Assembly (NCBI RefSeq): GCF_003851125.1
Contig: NZ_BGOW01000002.1
Coordinates: forward strand, 1 to 64,000
Direction: 5' to 3'
Length of the DNA: 64,000 nucleotides
Origin: Sulfuriferula multivorans
GTDB taxonomy: Bacteria; Pseudomonadota; Gammaproteobacteria; Burkholderiales; Sulfuriferulaceae
Position 1 is the stretch's first letter, and each line of letters starts with the position of its first letter. Positions 8,767 to 18,496 of this stretch are shown in pieces. The translations under genes were made by a program, and so were the position numbers. The notes beneath the pieces were generated by a model. That model was given only the letters and a program-made list of their open reading frames with translations, was not told where the DNA came from and did not search any database.

Positions 8767-9900
8767 TCAAATAATTTCGAGCTCGGCGCGCAGTGAGCCA
8801 GCTGCTTTCATTGCCTGCAAAATGGCCAGCAAATCCTGCGGTGTCGCTCCAATGGCATTCAGTGCCCTCACCACTTCGGCCAGGGAAGCACCGCTTTGCA
8901 GCATCAATACCTGGCCAGGTTCTTTCTTGATCTCGACCTGGGAACGCTGGGCTACGACTGTCTGACCCTGTGAAAATGGCGCGGGCTGGCTGATGACCGG
9001 CTGGGTGTCGATCATTACGGAGAGATTGCCGTGCGAAACCGCGCAGCTATCCAGCGTGACCGCCTGGTTCATCACCACGGAACCAGTGCGGGCGTTAAGA
9101 ATCACCTTGGCGGCGGTCTGCGCCGGCGTCACATTGAGGCTTTCCAATGCCCCCAGAAAGGCAACCCGTTCATCGCTGTTGAGCGGCGCCTGCACCTGGA
9201 TTACACGCCCATCCAGTGCGGCAGCCGTGTTATTGCCAAAATGTTTGTTGACCGCGGCGACCACACGACTGGCAGTGGAAAAATCGGTGTCGTTGAGTTC
9301 CAGCCGCACCACATTCCCCTGGCTCAGCGAGCTGGGCACCGCGCGCTCTACGGTTGCACCGGCGGATATGCGTCCCACGCTGAGATGATTGACCTGTACC
9401 TTGCTGCCGCCTGCAGAAGCGCCTACGCCTCCCACCAGCAAGTTGCCCTGGGCCATGGCATAGATCTGGTTATCGGCGCCTTTCAGCGGCGTCATCAGCA
9501 GGGTTCCGCCGCGCAGACTCTTGGCATTGCCCATCGAGGATACGGTAATGTCGAGCGTCTGCCCGGGCTGGGCGAAGGCCGGTAGCGATGCCGTCACCAT
9601 CACCGCCGCCACGTTCTTGAGCTGCAACGTCGTGCCGGGCGGCAGATTGACGCCCATTTGCTGCAACATGCTGGCCACGCTTTGTACGGTGAATGGTGTT
9701 TGGGTGGTCTGGTCGCCGCTGCCGTCCAGACCAACCACCAGACCATAACCGATCAGCTGGTTCTGCCGTACCCCCTGGATGCTGGCCAGATCCTTGAGAC
9801 GCTCGGCATGCGACACGCCAGAGATCAGCGTAGCAAGCAATGCAAACAGCATCACTAAAGTCCTGCCCGATTTTTCCAAACGCATATTTGCGGCTCTCAT
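8767..9900 (-). CDS. flgI: Flagellar P-ring protein FlgI
   Basis: Builds the periplasmic P-ring around the rod. 377 residues, with an N-terminal Sec signal peptide (hydrophobic LVMLFALLATLISGVSHA) and the strongly conserved start of the mature chain (RLKDLASIQGVRQNQLIGYG, VVGLDGSGD). Ends with the typical LLAILQAMKAAGSL helix. The start overlaps the end of flgH by 4 bases. An internal ATG five codons in (MRLEK) is an alternative start. Confidence 0.96.
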   Translation of the reverse strand: MRAANMRLEKSGRTLVMLFALLATLISGVSHAERLKDLASIQGVRQNQLIGYGLVVGLDGSGDQTTQTPFTVQSVASMLQQMGVNLPPGTTLQLKNVAAVMVTASLPAFAQPGQTLDITVSSMGNAKSLRGGTLLMTPLKGADNQIYAMAQGNLLVGGVGASAGGSKVQVNHLSVGRISAGATVERAVPSSLSQGNVVRLELNDTDFSTASRVVAAVNKHFGNNTAAALDGRVIQVQAPLNSDERVAFLGALESLNVTPAQTAAKVILNARTGSVVMNQAVTLDSCAVSHGNLSVMIDTQPVISQPAPFSQGQTVVAQRSQVEIKKEPGQVLMLQSGASLAEVVRALNAIGATPQDLLAILQAMKAAGSLRAELEII

Positions 9901-10565
9901 AATGGCATCACGCTCAAGAAAAATCGCGTCAGGGAAGTCATGACCTGTGCCGCATCGATACGGCTGTTGGACCGATATTCAACCCGCGCATCGGCGACCT
10001 GGGTGGATGACACCACATTACCCGTCGCAATGGTGTCCGGGCTCACTACCCCGGAAAAACGAATGTATTCGACGCCCGTATCCAGCGACACCTGCTTTTC
10101 GCCACTGACCATCAGGTTGCCATTGGGAAGCACATCGGTAACGGTGACAGTCAACGTGCCAGTGAAAATGTTGCTGGAATTTTCTGCGCCCTTCGTATCA
10201 TATTTGTTCGCTGATTGCGCGGAGACCGAGGTTCCTTGCAGCATTTTAAGCGGCAAGCCCAGTATGGTCGGGATACTGGCCGCTACGCTGCCACTCTTGC
10301 TGCCGGAACTGCCGGTCTGCTTGCCGGCATTGGTTTTCTCGTTGATGGCGATGGTGAGCACATCGCCCACCAGGCGCGCACGCCGGTCTTCGAACAGCGG
10401 ACGATACGACGTGGCCTGGAAAATCCCGCCGTTGGTCGGCGCTGCCGGTGCGGCCTGGAGCGGCTTGGCATGGGTGGGCTTCTGCACGATCGTATCGGGC
10501 ACCACGGCGCAACCGCCGAGCAGCACAATCGATAAAATCATCACGGCAACAGCGCGATTATTCAT
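9897..10565 (-). CDS. flgH: Flagellar L-ring lipoprotein FlgH
   Basis: Outer-membrane ring of the flagellar basal body. From the ATG at 10565 the product is 222 residues with a lipoprotein signal ending in the lipobox LLGGC, as expected of FlgH. This start has GGAG five bases upstream; an upstream in-frame start at 10601 would add 12 residues ahead of the signal peptide and is less likely. Conserved stretches include LFEDRRARLVGDVLTI and GVEYIRFSGVVSPDTI. Overlaps flgI by 4 bases. Confidence 0.95.
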   Translation of the reverse strand: MNNRAVAVMILSIVLLGGCAVVPDTIVQKPTHAKPLQAAPAAPTNGGIFQATSYRPLFEDRRARLVGDVLTIAINEKTNAGKQTGSSGSKSGSVAASIPTILGLPLKMLQGTSVSAQSANKYDTKGAENSSNIFTGTLTVTVTDVLPNGNLMVSGEKQVSLDTGVEYIRFSGVVSPDTIATGNVVSSTQVADARVEYRSNSRIDAAQVMTSLTRFFLSVMPL

Positions 10566-10597
10566 TTCTGCTCCATTTACGCGGGTAAAGGAAACAT

Positions 10598-11380
10598 TCA
10601 AAGTTGAGTCAGCTTCTGCAACATCTGATCGGAGGTCGTGATGGCCTTGCTGTTGATCTCGTAAGCACGCTGGGTCTGGATCATATTTACCAGTTCCTCC
10701 GCCACGTTTACGTTCGAGGTCTCCACGTAGCCCTGATTCAGCAGGCCGGCACCATTGCTGCCCGGAGTATTGGTATTGGCAGTGCCCGAGGCAGCAGTTT
10801 CGACATACAGATTCTCGCCTTTGGCTTCCAGCCCGGCCGGATTGATAAATGTAGCCAGTTGCAGCGAACCGACTTGCACCGGCGCCACGCTGCCAGGCTG
10901 GGTCACCGATACCGTGCCATCGCGCCCGATGGTAATGCTCTGCGCATTGGCCGGAATGGTGATGGCAGGCTGGATGACATAACCGCTGGAAGTCACCAGC
11001 TGACCCTGGCTATCACTCTGGAATGAACCGTCGCGGGTATAAGCCGTTGTGCCGTCCGGAAGCAGCACCTGGAAAAAACCGGAGCCCTGGATCGCAACAT
11101 CCTTATCGTTGCCGGTCTGCTGCAGATTGCCCTGAGTGAAAATCCGCTCGGTAGCGACCGGGCGAACACCGGTGCCCAATTGCAAGCCGGTCGGCAACTG
11201 GGTTTGTTGCGACGACTGCGCGCCGGGTTGGCGCATGGTCTGATACAGCAGATCTTCAAATACCGCCCGCGAGCGCTTGAAACCGCTGGTGCTGACGTTG
11301 GCCAGGTTGTTGGCGATTACATCCATTTGTGTCTGCTGCGCATCCAGACCGGTCTTGGCTATCCAAAGCGAACGGATCAT
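10598..11380 (-). CDS. flgG: Flagellar distal rod protein FlgG
   Basis: Distal rod of the basal body, 260 residues, the usual size. N-terminus [20 protein letters not shown] and the rod signature [19 protein letters not shown] are near-invariant in FlgG, and the C-terminus ([26 protein letters not shown]) is equally diagnostic. Secreted through the flagellar export gate. Lies 86 bases downstream of flgF and just ahead of flgH. Confidence 0.97.
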   Translation of the reverse strand: MIRSLWIAKTGLDAQQTQMDVIANNLANVSTSGFKRSRAVFEDLLYQTMRQPGAQSSQQTQLPTGLQLGTGVRPVATERIFTQGNLQQTGNDKDVAIQGSGFFQVLLPDGTTAYTRDGSFQSDSQGQLVTSSGYVIQPAITIPANAQSITIGRDGTVSVTQPGSVAPVQVGSLQLATFINPAGLEAKGENLYVETAASGTANTNTPGSNGAGLLNQGYVETSNVNVAEELVNMIQTQRAYEINSKAITTSDQMLQKLTQL

Positions 11381-11466
11381 TTTTTTCTCCAGAAAAACAT
11401 TTCATCACCGATGCACAAAAACCAACTGTCCATCGGCATACAATTGCCATTTTGCGCCGCCCATCA

Positions 11467-12210
11467 CTAACTCAAACTGAGAAGCTGACTCGCTTTATTG
11501 GCGTTATTCTCGGCGTTCTGCAACAACTTCATTTGCATTTCAAACTGGCGGCCCAGGCTGATCATGTTAACCATGGCTTCCACCACATTGACATTACTGC
11601 CTTCCAGCGCGCCACCGATTAGCGCCACATTCGGATCGGATTCGGCAGGGCTGCCATCCTTGGTACGGAAGTAGCCATCATCACCGCGTACCAAAGACGC
11701 ATCCGGCGGATCAACCAGCTTGATACGCCCCAATACGTTCACCGCTGAAGGCGAACCGGTTTTCGGGATCGCTGACACGGTGCCATCTTTGGCGATGGCG
11801 ATCGTGACATCAGGCGGAATGCTGATAGGGCCGCCGTCACCCATTACATTGAGTCCGCTTTGTGTCTGCAAAACCCCATTTTCACTGAGCTTCAGACTGC
11901 CATTGCGTGTGTAGGCTTCGGCGCCGTTTTCCGATTCCACAGCGATCCAGCCTTTGCCCTGCACCGCCACGTCGAGCTCGCGCCCGGTTTGCTGGATGGC
12001 GCCGGGAGTAAAATCACTGCCCACCGTCGAATCCACCACAAAGGCGCGCGTCGGCAAGCCTTCGCTGCTGACCACAGGCACAGCCCGGAACGAATCCAGC
12101 TGGGCGCGAAAGCCGGTCGTGGTGGCATTGGCCAGATTGTTCGTCGTCGTCGCCTGCTGTTCCAGGATGTGCTTCGCGCCGGTCATGGCGGTGTAGATCA
12201 GACGGTCCAT
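11467..12210 (-). CDS. flgF: Flagellar proximal rod protein FlgF
   Basis: Rod subunit between FlgB/C and FlgG. 247 residues. The start MDRLIYTAMTGAKHILEQQA followed by NNLANATTTGFRAQ is the FlgF form of the rod/hook signature, and the C-terminal EGSNVNVVEAMVNMISLGRQFEMQMKLL is conserved. It follows flgE by 31 bases. Confidence 0.96.
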   Translation of the reverse strand: MDRLIYTAMTGAKHILEQQATTTNNLANATTTGFRAQLDSFRAVPVVSSEGLPTRAFVVDSTVGSDFTPGAIQQTGRELDVAVQGKGWIAVESENGAEAYTRNGSLKLSENGVLQTQSGLNVMGDGGPISIPPDVTIAIAKDGTVSAIPKTGSPSAVNVLGRIKLVDPPDASLVRGDDGYFRTKDGSPAESDPNVALIGGALEGSNVNVVEAMVNMISLGRQFEMQMKLLQNAENNANKASQLLSLS

Positions 12211-12241
12211 GCGGGTCTCCCAGTGGCTTGGCTAATGCGGA

Positions 12242-13474
12242 TTAACGCAGATTCACCAGAGTTTGCAGAACCTGATCCTGCGTCTTGATGGTTTGCGCAT
12301 TCGCCTGGTAATTGCGCTGTGCAGTAATCATGTTCACCAGCTCGGCAGTAAGATCGACGTTCGAATCTTCCACCGCAGACGACTGCAATACACCCAGGCT
12401 GCCTGAGTTGGGCGTACCCACCAGTGCCGGGCCGGAGGCCGCAGTATCCGTCCAGAGATTATTGCCGAGTGATTGCAGACCGTTGGGGTTGGTGAAATTC
12501 GCCAGTACCACCTGTCCCAGCGTGGCGGATTGTCCATTGGTATAGCGCCCGACGATGGTGCCGTCCGCACTGATACTGAAGCCGGCCAGTCGGCCGGAGG
12601 TATAGCCATCTTGCTTCAGTGCATTAACGCTGAAGGCTGATCCATACTGCGACGTTCCCGTGTAATCAACACTAACCGTAAATGGAGAAGTTGCACCTGT
12701 GCCTACAGTCAGCGGCACGGCGAAGGGTGGGGCGGGGACGAGCGAACCATCGGTGGCAAAAGCCAGCGAACCCACTGGGACCGGTGCAGCGGGTGGCACA
12801 TAACCGATAGGCACGCCGTCGTTGGCTGCGTATACATTCCAGGCATTGGCGCCGGTCTTGACGTAGAAAGTCTGCAGGGTGTGCGCGTTACCCAGGCTGT
12901 CGTAAACAGAAACCGCTGTCGAACTGTTGTAAGTAGTCGGATCCGCCATATTGAATGGCGTGGTCACTGGCACTGTGCTACCCGAATCCAGATTCAATAC
13001 GGCTTTCACTTTTGTCGTAGTCTGAGGTGTGAGATCCGAGGTATTGATATTTAAATCGGCAGGAGCCCCTGTTGACAGCACACCATTGGCATTCGCTGTA
13101 TAACCGGTCAGCCGTGCGCCAGTAGCGTTGATGATATAACCGGATTTATCAAGCTGAAACTGGCCATTACGCGCGTAGGTAATGGTGCCGTTATTGCTCA
13201 TGCGAAAAAAACCGCCGCCGTTGATCGCCACGTCCAGCGGATTATTGGAAGCCGAGATATTGCCCTGGGTGAACTGCTGGGCAACCACAGCCACCTTGGT
13301 ACCGATACCGATCTGGGAAGCCCCTGCGCCGGTCAGCGAATTGGCGTAGACATCAGCGAATTGCGCCTGCGATTCCTTGAAACCGACCGTGTTGGCATTG
13401 GATACGTTGTTGCCGATCACATCCAGACTCTTTGACGCCGCATTCAAGCCGCTTAAACCTTGTTGAAAACCCAT
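12242..13474 (-). CDS. flgE: Flagellar hook protein FlgE
   Basis: Hook subunit, 410 residues, typical length. Starts MGFQQGLSGLNAASKSLDVI with the hook signature GNNVSNANTVGFKESQAQFA and ends with NVDLTAELVNMITAQRNYQANAQTI. The variable exposed domain lies around residues 150-290. It is downstream of the hook-cap gene flgD by 32 bases, the standard order. Confidence 0.97.
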   Translation of the reverse strand: MGFQQGLSGLNAASKSLDVIGNNVSNANTVGFKESQAQFADVYANSLTGAGASQIGIGTKVAVVAQQFTQGNISASNNPLDVAINGGGFFRMSNNGTITYARNGQFQLDKSGYIINATGARLTGYTANANGVLSTGAPADLNINTSDLTPQTTTKVKAVLNLDSGSTVPVTTPFNMADPTTYNSSTAVSVYDSLGNAHTLQTFYVKTGANAWNVYAANDGVPIGYVPPAAPVPVGSLAFATDGSLVPAPPFAVPLTVGTGATSPFTVSVDYTGTSQYGSAFSVNALKQDGYTSGRLAGFSISADGTIVGRYTNGQSATLGQVVLANFTNPNGLQSLGNNLWTDTAASGPALVGTPNSGSLGVLQSSAVEDSNVDLTAELVNMITAQRNYQANAQTIKTQDQVLQTLVNLR

Positions 13475-13506
13475 TTCGCTCTCCTAAATATGTACTTGAT
13501 GCTGGT

Positions 13507-14178
13507 TCAAAGAATCTGCCGGATATCAGCCAGATTGACCGGGCCGAGACCGGGCACATTCAGCACCACGCCTTGACCACTGCTTGCCACGCTTGCTACC
13601 TGGCCGAACGCCAGGCCGTTTGCACTCACATTCTGGCCACCTTGAGTGGCGCTGACTGTGAAGCTGTACTGGCCGTTGGCGGCTGCCGCACCGCTATCGG
13701 TCGTACCATCCCATTGCAAAGCCAGCATGCCAGCCTGCTGGGAACCCAGATCCATGCTGTGTATCGCTCTCCCGCTGGCATCCTTGATAGTGACTTTTAC
13801 ATCGTCAGCCGACGTGGCGAGATCGATGCCGAATGGCGCCTGGCCATTGTTCAAGTTCAGGCTGGATCCTGCTACCAATACCCCATGGCCGATCATCCCC
13901 GCTGCCTGCAAGGTCTGGCTGGACTGGTAGCTGCCCATCAGGGACTGCAGCGTCGTATTCATTTTATCGATACCGGTGACCGTAGACAGCTGCGCGAGCT
14001 GGCTGGTTACCTGCGCGTTATCGAGCGGGTTGAGCGGATCCTGATTTTTCATCTGGGTGACCAGCAGCTTCATGAAGGTATCCTGTGCGGCGGCAGCGGT
14101 ACTCTGCGTTGCCGCGGCTGCCGGATTCATGGAAGCCAGCAAGCTGGGAGAAACGGTGTTGTTTTGCACGGTGCTCAT
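13507..14178 (-). CDS. flgD: Flagellar hook-capping protein FlgD
   Basis: Scaffold protein needed for polymerisation of the hook. 223 residues. The N-terminal capping motif FMKLLVTQMKNQDPLNPLDN and the following TSQLAQLSTVTGIDKMN are characteristic, and the rest forms an immunoglobulin/Tudor-like domain (VKVTIKDASGRAIHSMDLG). Lies between flgC (14 bases) and flgE. Confidence 0.96.
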   Translation of the reverse strand: MSTVQNNTVSPSLLASMNPAAAATQSTAAAAQDTFMKLLVTQMKNQDPLNPLDNAQVTSQLAQLSTVTGIDKMNTTLQSLMGSYQSSQTLQAAGMIGHGVLVAGSSLNLNNGQAPFGIDLATSADDVKVTIKDASGRAIHSMDLGSQQAGMLALQWDGTTDSGAAAANGQYSFTVSATQGGQNVSANGLAFGQVASVASSGQGVVLNVPGLGPVNLADIRQIL

Positions 14179-14192
14179 TTAATTCTCCTTGG

Positions 14193-14597
14193 CTACTGGC
14201 CGATGGTGAGGGTTTTCAGCAGCATGGTTTTGGCTGCATTCATGGTTTCCACGTTGGTCTGATAAGAGCGCGACGCAGAAATCATGTTGACCATTTCTTC
14301 CACAACGTTGACGTTGGGCATGGCGACGTAGCCTTTTTCGTCGGCAACGGGATTTTTCGGGTCGTAAACCATCCGCGGCGGTGAAGTGTCCTCGACTACC
14401 CCCAGCACCTTCACCCCGCTTGCCTGCGAACCGGCAACCGGCACCGCACTGAATATGACCTGCTTGGCGCGATAGGGTTGGCCGGTGGAACTGGTAGTGC
14501 TGTCGGCGTTGGCGAGATTGCTGGCCGTAGTATTAAGGCGCTGTGCCTGCGCACTCATGGCGGAACCGGCGACATTGAAAACATCGAAGAGCGACAT
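14193..14597 (-). CDS. flgC: Flagellar proximal rod protein FlgC
   Basis: Proximal rod subunit, 134 residues. N-terminal helix with [20 protein letters not shown] and C-terminal [20 protein letters not shown] are the canonical FlgC motifs. Starts 5 bases after flgB ends. Confidence 0.96.
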   Translation of the reverse strand: MSLFDVFNVAGSAMSAQAQRLNTTASNLANADSTTSSTGQPYRAKQVIFSAVPVAGSQASGVKVLGVVEDTSPPRMVYDPKNPVADEKGYVAMPNVNVVEEMVNMISASRSYQTNVETMNAAKTMLLKTLTIGQ

Positions 14598-14602
14598 GAT
14601 GA

Positions 14603-15010
14603 TTACCCCTGTATTGCAGCCAGCAGACTCTTGATCTGCCCGCTGATCATGGTGAGACTCGCCTCATAGCGAATTGCGTTGTCGGCGAACTGATTGCGTT
14701 CGGTATCCATATCCACGGTGTTGCCATCGACGCTGCCCTGCTGGACACTGCGATACAGCACCGGTGTACCACTGGGGCCCGTTGTGCCGGGAGCATTCAG
14801 GTGCACGGCGGAAGTCTTGGCAAGCTCGGATGGCGACTGCCCGGCAGGAGTCAGCGCATTCTGCAGGGCGCTGCTGAAGTCGATATCGCGCGCCTTGTAA
14901 TTAGGCGTATCCGCATTGGCGATATTGGATGCCAGCAATTGCTGGCGCTGCGCACGCAGGCTGAGCGCGGTTTCCTGAAAACGCAGGTATTCATCTAGTT
15001 TCCCGATCAT
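14603..15010 (-). CDS. flgB: Flagellar proximal rod protein FlgB
   Basis: First gene of the leftward rod-hook operon, encoding the most proximal rod subunit (135 residues). Contains [28 protein letters not shown] and the C-terminal [20 protein letters not shown] typical of FlgB. It is divergent from flgA, with a 194-base intergenic region that must hold both promoters; I could not assign a convincing sigma-54 or sigma-28 site for flgB. Confidence 0.96.
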   Translation of the reverse strand: MIGKLDEYLRFQETALSLRAQRQQLLASNIANADTPNYKARDIDFSSALQNALTPAGQSPSELAKTSAVHLNAPGTTGPSGTPVLYRSVQQGSVDGNTVDMDTERNQFADNAIRYEASLTMISGQIKSLLAAIQG

Positions 15011-15204
15011 GGCAATCCCCGAAAATATGGTGCTAGAGAAAACGTGTAGTCATAGAGCTATTACAGTTTCACTGCTCCGATCTTACGGCGGCACTGGCAA
15101 ACGCAATTGCTTGATAAGCGCCCATATCCGCAAGCTATTCCTTGCTTTGACTAAACGCTGACCCTATAAGATAGGCGGGTAATCAATCCGTTGGCCAATT
15201 ACCC

Positions 15205-15897
15205 ATGAAAACCCTGCTCGCCACGCTACTGTTCATGTTCATGCAAATTGCCGTCGCGCAAACCGACGGCTTGCGCCAGGATCCGGCGGTCGTTCGCCAG
15301 ATCGCGGAACAGTTTTTGCACGCACAGACTCGCGGGCTTCCCGGTCATGTCAGCATCAGTGTCAACAAGCTCGATCCGCGCCTGGATCTGGCATCCTGCG
15401 CTGCACCCCAGGCATTTATGCCCAGCGGCAGCCGGGTATGGGGGAAAACCACGGTAGGCATCCGTTGCACGGTACCTACGCCCTGGACGGTTTACATTCA
15501 GGCCAAAGTCAGCGTGGTGGCCGACTACATTGTTACTGCCGCACCGCTGGCCCAGGGTCAGATCGTCAGCGCGACCGATCTCGCCACCATGCAAGGCGAC
15601 CTGACCACCCTGCCTACCGGCATCATTACCGATGCCGCTCAAGCCATTGGCCGCACCGTCACCCTGTCCCTGCAAGCGGGAAGCGCATTGCGCCAGGATA
15701 GTTTGCGCAGCCAGCCTGCCGTACAGCAAGGGCAAACGGTACGCCTGGTATCCGTGGGGCCGGGATTTCAGGTTTCGTCGGAAGGCCAGGCGCTGACCAG
15801 TGCCAGCGAAGGTCAATTGGTACAAGCCCGGACTCAGGCTGGACAAATGATCAGGGGAATAGCCAAAGCGGGTGGCGTGATCGAGGTAAGCTATTAA
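15205..15897 (+). CDS. flgA: Flagellar P-ring assembly chaperone FlgA
   Basis: Periplasmic chaperone for FlgI. 230 residues with an N-terminal Sec signal peptide (LLATLLFMFMQIAVAQ) and a C-terminal SAF domain (about 105-225: VTAAPLAQGQIVSATDLATM through VRLVSVGPGFQVSSEGQAL). Divergent from flgB, as in most proteobacteria. Followed after about 110 bases by flgM with its own sigma-28 promoter. Confidence 0.95.
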   Translation: MKTLLATLLFMFMQIAVAQTDGLRQDPAVVRQIAEQFLHAQTRGLPGHVSISVNKLDPRLDLASCAAPQAFMPSGSRVWGKTTVGIRCTVPTPWTVYIQAKVSVVADYIVTAAPLAQGQIVSATDLATMQGDLTTLPTGIITDAAQAIGRTVTLSLQAGSALRQDSLRSQPAVQQGQTVRLVSVGPGFQVSSEGQALTSASEGQLVQARTQAGQMIRGIAKAGGVIEVSY

Positions 15898-15929
15898 CGA
15901 GATTCCGCCAATATGTTCTGATTGAGCGT

Positions 15930-15956
15930 TAAAGTTTGCAACAGCCTCGCCGATAT
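15930..15956 (+). promoter_or_regulatory. Sigma-28 (FliA) promoter for flgM-flgN
   Basis: TAAAGTTT at 15930-15937, 11 bases, then GCCGATAT at 15949-15956. The enterobacterial FliA consensus is TAAAGTTT-N11-GCCGATAA, so the match is 15 of 16 with exact spacing. It sits 52 bases upstream of the flgM start, which fits the known late-class expression of flgM and flgN. Confidence 0.88.
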
Positions 15957-16008
15957 AATGAACACTGGCTCTGGCTTAGTTGGGCCCAAATCAGATTGAG
16001 ATAACACA

Positions 16009-16317
16009 ATGAAAATCAATGACTCGAAAAAGTCAACCAGCTTACCGCTCGGACAAACCCAGGCAAACACAGGTAAAAAGGTAGATAAGGCCGAGACCGC
16101 GCCCGCCACGGCTGCAGGGACGATCAAGTCCTCCCCCATGTCTGCGCAATTACAGGCTTTGCAAGGCTCCATGGCCGCGGGCGAAGTTTTCGATGCGGGC
16201 AAAGTGGACGCCATCAAGACGGCCATTGCCGATGGAAAGTTCAAGGTCAATGCCGAGAAAGTTGCAGACGGGCTCCTGGCAGCCGTGAAAAACCTGCTGC
16301 AGGGACGTCGGCACTAA
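16009..16317 (+). CDS. flgM: Anti-sigma-28 factor FlgM
   Basis: Small exported inhibitor of FliA that couples hook completion to late flagellar gene expression. 102 residues, mostly polar and Lys/Ala-rich with a disordered N-terminal half and a C-terminal amphipathic part (FDAGKVDAIKTAIADGKFKV, VADGLLAAVKNLL) that matches the FliA-binding region of the family. Its own sigma-28 site and the following flgN support the call. Confidence 0.93.
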   Translation: MKINDSKKSTSLPLGQTQANTGKKVDKAETAPATAAGTIKSSPMSAQLQALQGSMAAGEVFDAGKVDAIKTAIADGKFKVNAEKVADGLLAAVKNLLQGRRH

Positions 16318-16340
16318 ATCTGAATCTCAAGGGTATCCGC

Positions 16341-16793
16341 TTGATGCAAACACTCAACGAAGAACGCGATGCAATGCAGCATCTGCTCGGATTTATCCGG
16401 CAGGAACAGGCATTATTGCTCGAAGCCAACATCGACGGGATGCATGCAATCACCGTTGAAAAAGCCGGCGCCGTGGCCCGCATGACGGAATTGGTCAATG
16501 CCCGCCTGCAAGCGCTGGCGGCAGCCGGTTACCCGCAGAACGATGCAGGCATGCAGGCATGGCTGGCCAGCCAAACAACCGGTGAAGCCGCAGCAACTTG
16601 GGCGGAACTGCTGGCGCTGACACATACCGCGAAAGAAGCCAATCGTATCAATGGCCTGCTGATCAATACTCATTTAACGCGTAATCAAGTAGCCCTTAAC
16701 GTACTGCATGGCGCGGATCAGCGCACTGGTTTCTACGGGCCGGATGGGCAATCGAAGATTTCAATAGCGGCACGCAATCTGGTCATCGGCTAG
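16341..16793 (+). CDS. flgN: Flagellar export chaperone FlgN
   Basis: Type III export chaperone for FlgK and FlgL. 150 residues, all-helical: N-terminal EERDAMQHLLGFIRQEQALL and a C-terminal end rich in Asn/Gln (AKEANRINGLLINTHLTRNQVALNVLHG, FYGPDGQS) typical of FlgN. It follows flgM by 23 bases and shares its promoter. Confidence 0.93.
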   Translation: MMQTLNEERDAMQHLLGFIRQEQALLLEANIDGMHAITVEKAGAVARMTELVNARLQALAAAGYPQNDAGMQAWLASQTTGEAAATWAELLALTHTAKEANRINGLLINTHLTRNQVALNVLHGADQRTGFYGPDGQSKISIAARNLVIG

Positions 16794-16907
16794 GCTGGGC
16801 TCAACGGCAAGTTGTATCAAAATTCGACCTTTGCGATCCCGCAAGATGTAACAACAAGGTGCCTGGCATGTCAGGCCACGAATATATCGGCTACCAGCCC
16901 CCAATTC

Positions 16908-18473
16908 ATGCGCGCTGACTCTATTTCCACATCGTTATCCGCGAGCCCTGCCGCAAAGCGCATTTCGCTTTTACAAAAATTCAGTGATGATGCAAACCTG
17001 CCGGCTTTGGGCAGCGCGGTATCGCGGGTTGTGCAACTCGCTTCATCCAACGACGAGGCCTTGCAGGAACTCACCAATTTCGTCTTGTCCGATGTCGCGC
17101 TGACGCAAAAAATTCTGCGCCTCTCCAATACGGTGTCTTACCGTACCGCCTCAGGCCGGCAGATCAGCACCATCTCGAGCGCAATTTTTTTACTTGGCTT
17201 CGACATGGTGAAGACCTGTGCATTGGCCATGCTGCTGGTCGATCGCCTGCCCGACAACAACCACGCCCAGAGTGTACGCTTCGAACTGGCGCAAGCCTTG
17301 CGTGCCAGTGTGATTGGGCGCCAACTGGCGCGCCGCAGCCACTTTCCCGATTCCGAGGAAGCCGCGATTACCGCCCTGTTCAAGAACCTGGGTCAACTCC
17401 TGGTCGCTTCGCATGATCATGACGTATACAACGAAATTAACGTACTGACCCATGCCGCCAACCTCACCCCGGCCAGGGCATCCATACAGGTACTGGGTTG
17501 CAGCTACGACCAGCTCGCCGTTACCGTGCTGCAGGACTGGAAAATTTCGGATACGCTCATTCATGCCCTCACCCCGCTATCCAGCCGTACCCTGAAAGCA
17601 CCGTTAAATCGGCAGGAATGGATGGCCCAGGTGGCTTCGTTCAGCGCGGAAGCCGCAGGATTGATGCCGCATCTGTACGATGCGAAACAGCTCACCGATA
17701 ACCAGGCACTGGTGACGCGCTTCGGCGCCGCACTCAATCTCGACAAGGCGCAAATCGACCAGCTATTTGTCGCAGCAAGCGAAGAAGCCCATATTCTGCT
17801 GGACAGCATGGGTTTGCTCTCCGTGCCCGACAAACAGGCTGAATTGCCGAGCGATACGGACTCCAGCGCAGAAAACCTGTTAAACGATTTCCTGCTCGCC
17901 TCACCCGATCCCGACAGCCAGCCAACCATAAGCTGCCACCCCAGCGGCAAACCCATTAACGCTCATGCGTTGTTACTGGCGGGCGTACAGGACGTGACTC
18001 AGATGATGGGCTCCGGTCATGGCAAACTAAACGAGCTGATCATGCAGGTGCTGGAAACCCTGTACCAGGGCATGGGCTTTCGATTCGCTACGCTATGCAT
18101 GAAAGACCTGAAAACCGAACAGTATCGGGCACGTGTTGCAATAGGTGAGAGCCACGCCGCACGCCAGGCCGGTTTCCGATTCTCCACCACCAGCACCAAC
18201 GATATATTTCATCTGGCGATAAAAAATAACGCCGACCTGATGATCGCCGACGCCACCGCCACCAAAATTTATCCGCTCATCCCCAGCTGGCACCGCCAAT
18301 TACTGCCTGATACGCAAAGTTTCATTGTCCTGCCTTTGGTGATACAGGAAAAAGTGCTGGGCTTACTCTATGCAGACCGATCCTTACTGGCGCCAGAAGG
18401 CGTCTCGGCAGATGAAACCTCGCTGATTAAAACCCTGAAAGGCTTGTTGTTGGCGGCGCTCAATTCCCGTTGA
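16908..18473 (+). CDS. HDOD and GAF domain signalling protein
   Basis: Cytoplasmic protein of 521 residues from the chosen ATG. An N-terminal HDOD domain (about 20-230; DANLPALGSAVSRVVQLAS, FVLSDVALTQKILRLSNT, SSAIFLLGFDMVKTCALAML) resembles catalytically dead HD domains used in motility and c-di-GMP circuits. The C-terminal part (about 355-520) looks like a GAF domain (LNELIMQVLETLYQGMGFRF, IVLPLVIQEKVLGLLYADRS). A TTG start at 16812 would add 32 residues of weak coding character, so the ATG at 16908 is preferred, though neither has a strong ribosome site. It lies next to flagellar genes, suggesting a role in motility control; the ligand is unknown. Confidence 0.8.
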   Translation: MRADSISTSLSASPAAKRISLLQKFSDDANLPALGSAVSRVVQLASSNDEALQELTNFVLSDVALTQKILRLSNTVSYRTASGRQISTISSAIFLLGFDMVKTCALAMLLVDRLPDNNHAQSVRFELAQALRASVIGRQLARRSHFPDSEEAAITALFKNLGQLLVASHDHDVYNEINVLTHAANLTPARASIQVLGCSYDQLAVTVLQDWKISDTLIHALTPLSSRTLKAPLNRQEWMAQVASFSAEAAGLMPHLYDAKQLTDNQALVTRFGAALNLDKAQIDQLFVAASEEAHILLDSMGLLSVPDKQAELPSDTDSSAENLLNDFLLASPDPDSQPTISCHPSGKPINAHALLLAGVQDVTQMMGSGHGKLNELIMQVLETLYQGMGFRFATLCMKDLKTEQYRARVAIGESHAARQAGFRFSTTSTNDIFHLAIKNNADLMIADATATKIYPLIPSWHRQLLPDTQSFIVLPLVIQEKVLGLLYADRSLLAPEGVSADETSLIKTLKGLLLAALNSR

Positions 18474-18496
18474 GATAGGCACGAAACCATTACGCT

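Noticed and set aside
15011-15204. GG-N10-GC arrangement in the flgB-flgA gap as a sigma-54 promoter
   Set aside because: Only the GG and GC dinucleotides fit; the surrounding bases match TGGCAC-N5-TTGC poorly, and a better-looking TGGCA...TTGC string in the same gap has one base too many.
16868-16918. 17-codon frame overlapping the HDOD gene start as a leader peptide
   Set aside because: A ribosome-like AAGG precedes it, but there is no regulatory codon pattern and no hairpin pair to support attenuation.
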